A DNA stretch of 5,675 nucleotides, from positions 1-5,675 of the forward strand of contig CAZESH010000283.1 in the NCBI GenBank assembly GCA_964514665.1, written 5' to 3'. The position numbers were made by a program, and so were the translations under genes. This DNA comes from CAZESH01 sp964514665 (GTDB lineage Bacteria > Bacillota > Bacilli > Paenibacillales > KCTC-25726). The notes beneath the pieces were generated by a model. It saw only the letters and a list, made by a program, of their open reading frames with translations. It was not told where the DNA came from and made no database searches. Numbering within the stretch: the stretch's first letter is position 1; each line of letters opens with the position of its first letter. Below are positions 1-5,264 of this stretch, one piece after another.

Positions 1-232
1 CCCCTCATCTATCCTTGCCACCTGCAAGGCGGCTCGGTCAACTGGCCGAACGGCTGCCGACATGGTCTCATTTTGTCATTACCCCGGCTAAAAATCTGGA
101 AGCGCTGTTCGACCGCAAAGCCGACAAAAAAAGAAAGCTGTACAACGGACAAATCGAATGCACCTTATTCCAGTATTTCGGACCGATGCCTCCAAGATGA
201 GGGCTGCATGGTAAGCCAAACTCCGGGGCCTG

Positions 233-255
233 CAATTCCGATTTTCTAAATTGGA
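233..255. repeat. Imperfect 23-base direct repeat, copy 1
   Basis: This copy begins CAATTCCGATTTT and ends AAATTGGA. It matches the copy at 285-307 at 19 of 23 positions, and the copies start 52 bases apart. The ends are self-complementary (CAATT at 233-237 with AATTG at 249-253), so each unit can form a small hairpin. The function is unknown. It is probably part of a larger intergenic repeat. Confidence 0.6.
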
Positions 256-284
256 AACAGCAGCTTCGGCGCTCGCCCTTTCTC

Positions 285-307
285 CAATTCCGGTTTTGCA
301 CATTGGA
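285..307. repeat. Imperfect 23-base direct repeat, copy 2
   Basis: This copy begins CAATTCCGGTTTT and ends ACATTGGA. It differs from copy 1 at four positions. Its hairpin is stronger than that of copy 1: CTCCAAT at 282-288 pairs with ATTGGAG at 302-308, giving 7 base pairs around a 13-base loop. No T-tract follows, so it is not an intrinsic terminator. Confidence 0.6.
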
Positions 308-452
308 GTGTTCATTCGGCCCCGCCTCGCCTGAATCGCTGATCAAGCTTGCTGTAATTCGGGTATATTCACTTTATGCCGCTTGCCTGCCGAAGTCGAC
401 GCCATTACGCCTGTTCCCGGCGGCTTGCCTCGAAATTTGATCCGGATTTAGC

Positions 453-493
453 AGCCCCCGATACTTCCGAAAGGATGCATCGGGGGCTTTTTT
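453..493 (+). terminator. Rho-independent terminator
   Basis: AGCCCCCGAT (453-462) pairs perfectly with ATCGGGGGCT (479-488). One mismatch and a further C-G pair extend the stem towards the loop. A run of six T follows (488-493). The opposite strand has no T-run after the stem, so it acts on + strand transcripts. It would end transcription from upstream of the window or from a lost gene, and it isolates the foldase operon from whatever lies to the left. Confidence 0.88.
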
Positions 494-638
494 CGCATGT
501 GCTCCCCCTCATTCAGATAACTTTAAGCTAACGGTCAAGTTCCTTTCAGCTTCAAAAACGATAATATACGTATTCCGAGAGCGAGATATGAGTCTAATAT
601 TGTTTAGGTACTACAACTATGAAAGGAAGTTTAAAAGA
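494..638 (+). promoter_or_regulatory. Leader region with a weak candidate promoter
   Basis: This stretch lies between the terminator and the foldase start codon and must hold the promoter of the operon if one is local. The best sigma-A-like -10 candidates are GATAAT (560-565) or the overlapping TAATAT (562-567). No good TTGACA-like hexamer lies 16-18 bases upstream; the closest sequence is around 536-544. I also looked for an ECF-type pair (AAC near -35 with CGT near -10) and found none at proper spacing. The promoter call is therefore tentative. Confidence 0.3.
621..629 (+). promoter_or_regulatory. Ribosome binding site fixing the foldase start
   Basis: GAAAGGAAG lies 9 bases before the ATG at 639. 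An in-frame upstream ATG at 588 has only weak purines before it. It would also place a charged, tyrosine-rich extension (MSLILFRYYNYERKFKR) ahead of a normal signal-anchor, so 639 is preferred. Confidence 0.7.
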
Positions 639-1526
639 ATGAAGCTGCAATTTTCGAATAAGAAGTGGATGGCTGCCTCTCTGGCATTATTGATCCTATT
701 GGCCGTTTACGTCACGATGTATCCTCCCTTGCAAAAGAGTGGAGAAGCGGTGGCAAAGGTGAACGGAGTAAGCATCGGAAAGGATCAGTTATATCAGGCC
801 ATGTTGGATGGCAGCGGCGAGCAAGCGCTTGATAATTTGATAGACAAGGAGCTGATCCGTCAGGAAGCGGAGAAGGCGGGCATTAAAGTCACGTCGGACG
901 ATATCGATCAGCAATTGAAGTCGATTCAAAGCTCGTTCTCTTCCGAGGAAGAGTTTCAGCAAACTTTGGCGGCGTATAACATGACGGTGGAAGATTTGAA
1001 GAAGGATATGGAAGCCCAGGTTCAACTGCGCAAGCTGCTGGAGCCACAAATTAAAATCACCGATGACGAGATCAAACAATATTACGAGAGCAATCTGGAA
1101 GCGCTGAAAGAGCCGGAGCAAGTCAGAGCCTCTCATATTTTAGTGGCCAGCAAGGAAGAGGTTGAAACGATTTTGGCAGACTTGAACAGTGGGGCCGATT
1201 TCGCGGCAATCGCGAAAGAGAAGTCATTGGACACTGCATCCAAAGATAATGGCGGAGATCTGGGCTTTTTCGCCAAGGGGGATATGGAGGAAGCTTTTGC
1301 AAATGCTGCCTTCTCATTGAAGGTCGGAAGTGTAAGCGATCCCATAAAAACCGAAAGCGGTTATCACATCATTAAAGTTATGGAGCACAAAGAAGCGCAT
1401 ACCCCGACTTTGGAAGAGAAGAAAGATGAAATCCGCGAGCAGCTTGTGAACGAACAATTATCGACGTTATCCGCAACGTGGTTGGAAGAAAAAACGTCGG
1501 AAGCAACGATCGAAAAATCCCTGTAA
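639..1526 (+). CDS. PrsA/parvulin-type peptidyl-prolyl isomerase, membrane-anchored
   Basis: This is probably an extracytoplasmic foldase that catalyses cis-trans isomerisation at proline and helps exported proteins fold between membrane and wall. From the start at 639 the protein is 295 residues, near the usual PrsA length. Residues 1-10 are basic and residues 11-29 form one hydrophobic segment. A helical SurA/PrsA-like chaperone region covers about 36-155. The parvulin domain covers about 160-248, with ASHILV (His166), GGDLGFF (205-211), a KGDM-F-AAFSL-VG stretch and GYHIIKV (His243). A charged helical tail follows. Classical PrsA is a lipoprotein, but this protein has no cysteine at all, so a signal-anchor or cleaved signal is inferred. 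It is the first gene of the apparent operon. The sigma-factor gene follows after 50 bases with no terminator between. The family call is firm; equivalence to PrsA itself is not. Confidence 0.9.
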   Translation: MKLQFSNKKWMAASLALLILLAVYVTMYPPLQKSGEAVAKVNGVSIGKDQLYQAMLDGSGEQALDNLIDKELIRQEAEKAGIKVTSDDIDQQLKSIQSSFSSEEEFQQTLAAYNMTVEDLKKDMEAQVQLRKLLEPQIKITDDEIKQYYESNLEALKEPEQVRASHILVASKEEVETILADLNSGADFAAIAKEKSLDTASKDNGGDLGFFAKGDMEEAFANAAFSLKVGSVSDPIKTESGYHIIKVMEHKEAHTPTLEEKKDEIREQLVNEQLSTLSATWLEEKTSEATIEKSL

Positions 1527-1558
1527 GTCTTCAAGTAAGATTACATCCGGTCATGCAG

Positions 1559-1564
1559 TGGAGG
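1559..1564 (+). promoter_or_regulatory. Ribosome binding site deciding the sigma-factor start
   Basis: TGGAGG lies 12 bases before the ATG at 1577, which is a little long. It is the only purine-rich Shine-Dalgarno match near the start of the conserved sigma sequence. The reading frame is open further upstream into the foldase gene (ATG at 1553 and 1478). Those starts lack a ribosome binding site and would add a non-conserved N-terminus. Confidence 0.55.
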
Positions 1565-1576
1565 CGAAGCCAACTG

Positions 1577-2107
1577 ATGAAAGGCAACGAGGAACAATTC
1601 GCTGAGCTGATTCAGCGGTATGAGAAAAGCCTTTATAAATTTATTGTCAGCAAGGTTAAACATACGAAAATCGAATATATGGCCGAGGATATCTGTCAGG
1701 AATCCTTTTATAAGGCGTACCGTCACCTGAACCATTTCCGCGAAGAAGAAGCGTGCATGTCCACTTGGTTATTTACGATTGCCAGAAACACGGTGATCGA
1801 TGAGCTGCGCAAAAGCAAAGACGCCATGTATCTCGAAGACAGTCCGCAAGAGCTTGCTGCAGGTTGCAAGGAGCTTCCGGAAGCCCTTCTGCTTCAATAT
1901 GAAAGAGCCAGCATGGTAAAACAGGCGATCGGTCGTCTGCCTAATAATCAACGGAAGGCCGTCATGCTGAGAGAATATGAAGAAAAAAATTATGAAGAAA
2001 TTGCAAAGATGTTAAATGTAACAGTATGCTCCGTGAAATCGCTGCTGTTTCGGGCAAGACACAGGATCAAGTTTATGTTAACGCCCTTCATGCAGGATAT
2101 TTCTTGA
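1577..2107 (+). CDS. ECF-type sigma-70 family RNA polymerase sigma factor
   Basis: This is a regulatory sigma subunit that directs RNA polymerase to a small set of promoters. From 1577 it is 176 residues, typical of ECF sigma factors. Region 2 covers about residues 6-80: FAELIQRYEKSLYKFI, then AEDICQESFYKAY (the -10 recognition and core-binding helices), then STWLFTIARNTVIDELRK. Region 4 covers about 113-165: AIGRLPNNQRKAVMLREYEEKNYEEIA, followed by the helix-turn-helix NVTVCSVKSLLFRARHRI. There is no region 1 or region 3. Four cysteines are present (40, 60, 97, 151), with no obvious metal-site pattern. No anti-sigma gene lies next to it. Its stop is 27 bases before the ykcB-like start, so cotranscription with the glycosyltransferases is likely. 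Control of its own operon is plausible, but I could not find a matching promoter. The signal it responds to is unknown. Confidence 0.9.
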   Translation: MKGNEEQFAELIQRYEKSLYKFIVSKVKHTKIEYMAEDICQESFYKAYRHLNHFREEEACMSTWLFTIARNTVIDELRKSKDAMYLEDSPQELAAGCKELPEALLLQYERASMVKQAIGRLPNNQRKAVMLREYEEKNYEEIAKMLNVTVCSVKSLLFRARHRIKFMLTPFMQDIS

Positions 2108-2134
2108 AACAGCTCAATAAAAGGAGGGGAGAAC

Positions 2135-3712
2135 ATGCCGGATAAAAACAGATTGCACATCGATATTCCATTAATCTTGATTGCACTGCTTGCGGTTTTT
2201 CTGAATGGCTACAGCATCTGGACGGATCAATATGCCAATACGTATTACACTACAGCCGTAGGAAGCATGCTGCAAAATTTCCATAATTTTTTCTTCGCTT
2301 CTCTCGATTCTGCGGGCTCGGTCACGGTCGACAAACCGCCGCTCACATTTTGGATTCAAACGATCAGCGCCTATATTTTCGGCTTGCACGGCTGGAGTGT
2401 GATCCTGCCTCAGGCGCTGGCTGGAGTCGGGTCGGTGCTGATCATGTATCGCTTAATCAAGCCGACCTTCGGCTTGACGGCGGCCAGGTTTGCCGCATTG
2501 GTCATGGCCAGCACCCCGGTTGCCGCGGCTGTCAGCCGAACGAATAATATCGACAGCATGCTGGTTTTCGCGCTGCTGCTGGGAGCACTGCTGTTATTTA
2601 GAAGCGTCAAAAGAAACAGCGTTTGGAGCTTGCTCGGCGCCTTTGCCATGATCGGATTGGCGTTTAATATGAAGATGCTGCAGGCGTACATGGTTTTACC
2701 GGCTTTTTACTTGTTTTATTTGCTGGCTGCGAAAATAACCTGGAAGCGGAAAATCGGACTTTTGGCAGGCGCTACGGCAATTATGCTGGTCATTTCCTTA
2801 TCATGGGCCGTTGTTGTCGATTCAATACCGCAGGACAAACGCCCCTATATCGGAAGCAGCCAGAGCAACTCTGTTTTGGAGCTTGCCTTCGGTTATAACG
2901 GGATTGCCCGGCTGACGGGGAATCAAGGGCATGGCGGCGCGGCTCCCTTAAGCGGCAGATCCGCAGATGCAGGAAATGGCGATGGCGGAGGGCAAGCGGG
3001 GCGTGACAGATTGGGTGACGGCGGTATGCCCGGCGGCGGGATGGGCGGCATGTTCGGCACCGGTCAGAAGGGAATTCTGCGCTTGTTTCAAGCTGAACTG
3101 TCAGGCCAAGCAAGCTGGCTTCTTCCCTTTGCCGCCTTTGGATGCATCGGGTTATTTGCCGGATGGAGGAGAAGGAATTTCACGCAAAAGCATAAAGAAG
3201 CATTATTCTGGATAGCCTGGCTCGTGCCCGGCATGGTTTTCTTTAGTATCGCCGGCTTTTTCCATCCTTATTATCTGATCAAGCTGGCACCTCCCATTGC
3301 AGGGCTGGTCGGTGCGGGTTGGGCCGAGCTGTGGCATTCGTACCGGGAGCGCATGAATTGGCAATCTTGGCTGCTGCCGCTGGCGATTGCGGCCACGTCA
3401 CTGTTAGCATGGCACATTATCCGCCCTTACGATACCGTGATCGGCGGTTGGTCTTGGGCTATTGCCGCCGGAGGCATGACAGCCGCTTCCTTGCTGCCCG
3501 TGCTGAACAACAGGTCGGGCAAGCTTGCCCGTACCGCGATAGCTTTGGGGCTGCTGGCAATGTTTGCCGGCCCGCTGTATTGGGCGGCAACGCCCATCAC
3601 TTACGGCCAGAGCAGCATGCTCCCGGAAGCCGGCCCCGGAACGCTCAACGGCCAAGGCGGGATGTTCCCCCCTTTGGCGGCAGAGGCGGAGGCACGATGC
3701 TGTATGAAGTGA
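2135..3712 (+). CDS. ykcB: YkcB-like GT-C (family 39) membrane glycosyltransferase, C-terminally truncated
   Basis: This is an integral membrane glycosyltransferase of the ArnT/PMT superfamily, expected to move a sugar from a polyprenyl-phosphate donor to an acceptor outside the membrane. The start follows AAGGAGGGGA by a few bases. The first membrane helix is about residues 11-25. The first outer loop carries DSAGSVTVDKPPL (58-70), whose acidic residues suit the GT-C catalytic position. RTNNID (135-140) and HPYY (377-380) are further family-like motifs, and many hydrophobic segments follow. A Gly-rich loop at about 262-310 (ending GGMGGMFGTGQ) is characteristic of YkcB-type proteins. The protein ends at 525 residues in a second Gly-rich linker, with a non-family tail (LAAEAEARCCMK). 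YkcB homologues are usually around 700 residues and continue into an extracytoplasmic C-terminal domain. The lost domain and frame switch are inferred from the relic tail in the -1 frame. Whether the shortened enzyme works is unknown. Confidence 0.85.
   Translation: MPDKNRLHIDIPLILIALLAVFLNGYSIWTDQYANTYYTTAVGSMLQNFHNFFFASLDSAGSVTVDKPPLTFWIQTISAYIFGLHGWSVILPQALAGVGSVLIMYRLIKPTFGLTAARFAALVMASTPVAAAVSRTNNIDSMLVFALLLGALLLFRSVKRNSVWSLLGAFAMIGLAFNMKMLQAYMVLPAFYLFYLLAAKITWKRKIGLLAGATAIMLVISLSWAVVVDSIPQDKRPYIGSSQSNSVLELAFGYNGIARLTGNQGHGGAAPLSGRSADAGNGDGGGQAGRDRLGDGGMPGGGMGGMFGTGQKGILRLFQAELSGQASWLLPFAAFGCIGLFAGWRRRNFTQKHKEALFWIAWLVPGMVFFSIAGFFHPYYLIKLAPPIAGLVGAGWAELWHSYRERMNWQSWLLPLAIAATSLLAWHIIRPYDTVIGGWSWAIAAGGMTAASLLPVLNNRSGKLARTAIALGLLAMFAGPLYWAATPITYGQSSMLPEAGPGTLNGQGGMFPPLAAEAEARCCMK
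3667..3673 (+). other. C6 run / candidate -1 slippery heptamer at the ykcB frame switch
   Basis: The ykcB frame reads TTC CCC CCT TTG here, so C-CCC-CCT fits the X-XXY-YYZ pattern in the zero frame. A slip of -1, or one extra C, gives ...FPPFGGRGGGTMLYEV... ending at the TGA at 3739-3741. That would be a product of about 535 residues. It may be a real slip site, a one-base deletion scar, or a homopolymer sequencing error. Confidence 0.4.
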
Positions 3713-3737
3713 ATTTGGTACAAGGAGGAGAGTCGCA

Positions 3738-4751
3738 ATGACAGCGAACGTGCAATACTCCGTCATTATTCCGATGTACAACGAGCAGGCGATCATTCAA
3801 GAGACTTACCGGCGGTTGAAAGAAGTCATGGAGATGACGGAAGAAAGCTATGAACTGCTGTTTATTAACGATGGCAGCAAAGACAGAAGCGCCGAGATCA
3901 TCAAGCAGCTCGGTTTTTGGGATGAAACCGTGAAGCTGATCGATTTGTCCCGCAACTTCGGCCACCAAATCGCGATTACGGCCGGAATGGATTATGTGTC
4001 AGGGCGTGCGATCATTGTGATCGACGCGGACCTGCAGGATCCGCCTGAACTGATCCTGCAAATGATCGGGAAGTGGAAGGAAGGGTACGAAGTCGTCTAT
4101 GCCAAGCGGGTAAAGCGAAGCGGGGAAACCTGGTTTAAAAAAACGTCGGCAAGCGTGTTCTATCGGGTGCTTCGGGCATCGACGGAAATTTCCATTCCTG
4201 TCGACACCGGCGATTTCCGTCTGATGGACCGGAAAGTGTGCGATGAGCTGAAACGTTTGCCGGAAACGAACCGTTTTGTACGCGGGCTGGTCAGTTGGGT
4301 CGGATTCCGCCAAACGGCGGTTGAGTATGTGCGTGATGAACGGTTGGCCGGAGAGACCAAATACCCGCTCAAACGCATGATCAAGCTAAGTTTGGACGGA
4401 ATCACTTCGTTTTCCCATAAGCCGCTCAAGCTGGCGGGTTATGCAGGACTGCTCTTGTCGGGCTCGGGACTGATCTATCTGCTCTATGTGCTGTACCTTG
4501 CCGTTTTTACCGATGCGACGATGAAAGGATGGGCGTCTCTCATAAGCATCACACTGATCTTCAACGGATTTGTTCTGCTCATGCTGGGGATAATGGGCGA
4601 ATATATCGGCCGCATTTATGACGAAACAAAGGGCCGTCCTTTATATATCGTTCGCGAATTTCAAGGATTAAACCATAAAGAGGAGGCGGTAAGCAAGGAG
4701 TGCGATTATTTGCCGTGGAAAATTTGGCCAAACAGCACGTTCCCCAAATAA
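3738..4751 (+). CDS. ykcC: YkcC/CsbB-like GT-2 polyprenyl-phosphate glycosyltransferase
   Basis: The probable role is transfer of a sugar from a nucleotide donor to undecaprenyl phosphate at the inner membrane face, making the lipid-linked donor for the GT-C partner. The 337-residue protein starts 7 bases after AAGGAGGAG. The GT-A domain covers residues 1 to about 220, with YSVIIPMYNE (7-16), NDGSKDRS (44-51), NFGHQIAITAGMD (73-85) and the metal-binding DADLQDPPE (96-104). TGDFRLMDR (157-165) and RFVRGL (179-184) are typical of the DPM1/GtrB/CsbB group. Two membrane helices follow (about 231-256 and 265-290), then IGRIYDETKGRPLYIV. The sugar cannot be told from sequence. The last 15 or so codons (DYLPWKIWPNSTFPK) overlap the convergent crcB gene and look like a non-conserved extension. 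The gene sits 25 bases after the ykcB stop. In the -1 frame, the ykcB relic would stop at ATGA on this start codon. Confidence 0.9.
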   Translation: MTANVQYSVIIPMYNEQAIIQETYRRLKEVMEMTEESYELLFINDGSKDRSAEIIKQLGFWDETVKLIDLSRNFGHQIAITAGMDYVSGRAIIVIDADLQDPPELILQMIGKWKEGYEVVYAKRVKRSGETWFKKTSASVFYRVLRASTEISIPVDTGDFRLMDRKVCDELKRLPETNRFVRGLVSWVGFRQTAVEYVRDERLAGETKYPLKRMIKLSLDGITSFSHKPLKLAGYAGLLLSGSGLIYLLYVLYLAVFTDATMKGWASLISITLIFNGFVLLMLGIMGEYIGRIYDETKGRPLYIVREFQGLNHKEEAVSKECDYLPWKIWPNSTFPK

Positions 4752-5092
4752 ATCATCGCTGCCCCGACGAGATTGCTGCTTAAAAAGTACAGCATGCCAA
4801 GCGATACTTTGCCGGCACGGAGCAAGTCATAAACCTCGCCTTCAAAGCCGGCAAATGTGGTGAATGAACCGATAAAGCCGATGGTAAGCGAGATTCGCCA
4901 GACAGGATAAGGCGAGGAGGCGCCGCTTTTTAACAAAAAGCCGAGAAACAGGCAGCCGATGATGTTAATGGTCCAGGTGCCCCAAGGAAAAGCATAGGCA
5001 AATCGACCACTGATAAATGCCGATAACAGATACCTGCAAACGGCACCTGCCGCTCCTCCAAGCGCAATCGCAAGCAAGATTGTCAATCGCAT
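4706..5092 (-). CDS. crcB: CrcB/Fluc fluoride exporter
   Basis: This is a small membrane fluoride channel that works as a dual-topology dimer and lets cytoplasmic fluoride leave the cell. The 128 residues match the family length, with four hydrophobic segments. Motifs seen are GGAAGAVCRYLL (12-23), GTWTINIIGCLFLG (38-51), GFIGSFTTF (72-80) and SSNLVGAAMIYLG (105-117). The Phe-box phenylalanines F80 and F83 are kept. The usual TTFSTF sequence is TTFAGF here, which may mark one half of a heterodimeric pair; no second crcB is in the window. The start follows GGAGGGG (5106-5100) by 7 bases. A fluoride riboswitch in the leader strongly supports both function and regulation. The 3' end overlaps the GT-2 gene by 46 bases, tail to tail. 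Confidence 0.95.
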   Translation of the reverse strand: MRLTILLAIALGGAAGAVCRYLLSAFISGRFAYAFPWGTWTINIIGCLFLGFLLKSGASSPYPVWRISLTIGFIGSFTTFAGFEGEVYDLLRAGKVSLGMLYFLSSNLVGAAMIYLGNVLFGQIFHGK

Positions 5093-5130
5093 CCTTTTTC
5101 CCCTCCGTTATCTCAAATTAACCCGACAGC

Positions 5131-5172
5131 AAAAAAAGACTCCTACCAGCAGAAAACAAGCTGGTAGGAGTC
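5131..5172 (-). terminator. Intrinsic terminator of the fluoride riboswitch
   Basis: On the - strand, GACTCCTACCAGC (5172-5160) pairs perfectly over 13 bases with GCTGGTAGGAGTC (5150-5138) around a 9-base loop. Seven U follow (5137-5131). The 5' arm contains the pseudoknot strand of the aptamer, so the two structures exclude each other. There is no T-run on the + strand side, so it should not stop + strand transcripts. Confidence 0.95.
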
Positions 5173-5213
5173 ATCGGCATTTTGGGCGGTTAATGGCGAA
5201 CTCCATCGCCGAT
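5131..5213 (-). ncRNA. Fluoride riboswitch (crcB motif) with transcription-terminator expression platform
   Basis: Read 5' to 3' on the - strand, the leader holds ATCGGCGATGGAGTTCGCC (5213-5195), then AACCGCCC, then GATGACTCCTACC (5175-5163). This is the signature of the crcB/fluoride aptamer and is very close to the Bacillus cereus form. Stem GGCG/CGCC (5210-5207 with 5198-5195) closes a loop whose GGAGT (5204-5200) can pair with ACTCC (5171-5167) as the fluoride-stabilised pseudoknot. The same ACTCC belongs to the 5' arm of the downstream terminator. Fluoride binding should therefore block the terminator and allow crcB to be read. The second hairpin of the aptamer looks weak here. Confidence 0.95.
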
Positions 5214-5224
5214 TTAATTGTGGT

Positions 5225-5230
5225 ACTATA
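5225..5230 (-). promoter_or_regulatory. Candidate -10 element for crcB
   Basis: TATAGT on the - strand lies about 11 bases upstream of the first riboswitch stem, placing a start of transcription near the 5' edge of the aptamer. No good -35 hexamer is visible at 16-18 bases, so the assignment rests mainly on position. Confidence 0.4.
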
Positions 5231-5264
5231 GCTTATGGCGCTCCTTGGATATTATGTATGAAAT

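Larger units (their letters stand above)
1..450. other. Non-coding, structured repeat-like intergenic region
   Basis: No convincing gene is visible here. Short open frames exist on both strands (a 61-codon + frame at 15-200 and a 92-codon - frame at 68-346). They overlap each other, lack good ribosome binding sites and show no recognisable domain. The stretch contains a small hairpin (CCTTG at 13-17 with CAAGG at 25-29) and two related 23-base units (233-255 and 285-307). It also has an A-rich patch around 125-135. Its texture resembles the long degenerate intergenic repeats common in Paenibacillus-type genomes, but that cannot be tested from one window. The end of this stretch (about 389-448) reads as a short peptide like the FolD signature and is followed by a + strand terminator. 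A gene remnant, or the tail of a lost gene, is therefore possible. Confidence 0.5.

Noticed and set aside
68..346. 92-codon - strand frame in the left intergenic region
   Set aside because: It has no domain, a cysteine- and arginine-rich composition, overlaps a + strand frame and lies inside repeat-like sequence. It is probably spurious.
588..638. In-frame upstream start (ATG 588) for the foldase
   Set aside because: It has weak ribosome binding sequence and would place 17 charged or aromatic residues before the signal-anchor. The ATG at 639 has GAAAGGAAG at good spacing.
494..638. ECF-type autoregulatory promoter before the foldase
   Set aside because: No AAC-type -35 and CGT-type -10 pair at 15-18 base spacing could be found.
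619..642. Seven-codon upstream frame (MKGSLKE) whose stop overlaps the foldase start as ATGA
   Set aside because: There is no clear ribosome binding site before 619. The GGAAG inside it is better explained as the foldase ribosome binding site.
1478..1576. Upstream extension of the sigma-factor frame into the foldase gene
   Set aside because: The extra 33 residues are unlike sigma region 1 or 2 and there is no ribosome binding site. The conserved sequence begins right after the ATG at 1577.
3319..3741. 140-codon + frame overlapping the ykcB 3' half
   Set aside because: Most of it is an out-of-frame shadow of the ykcB membrane region. Only the last 22 or so codons look meaningful, as the relic tail described above.
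5138..5172. Riboswitch stem acting as a + strand terminator for the glycosyltransferase operon
   Set aside because: No T-run follows the stem on the + strand, and it lies beyond the entire crcB gene.
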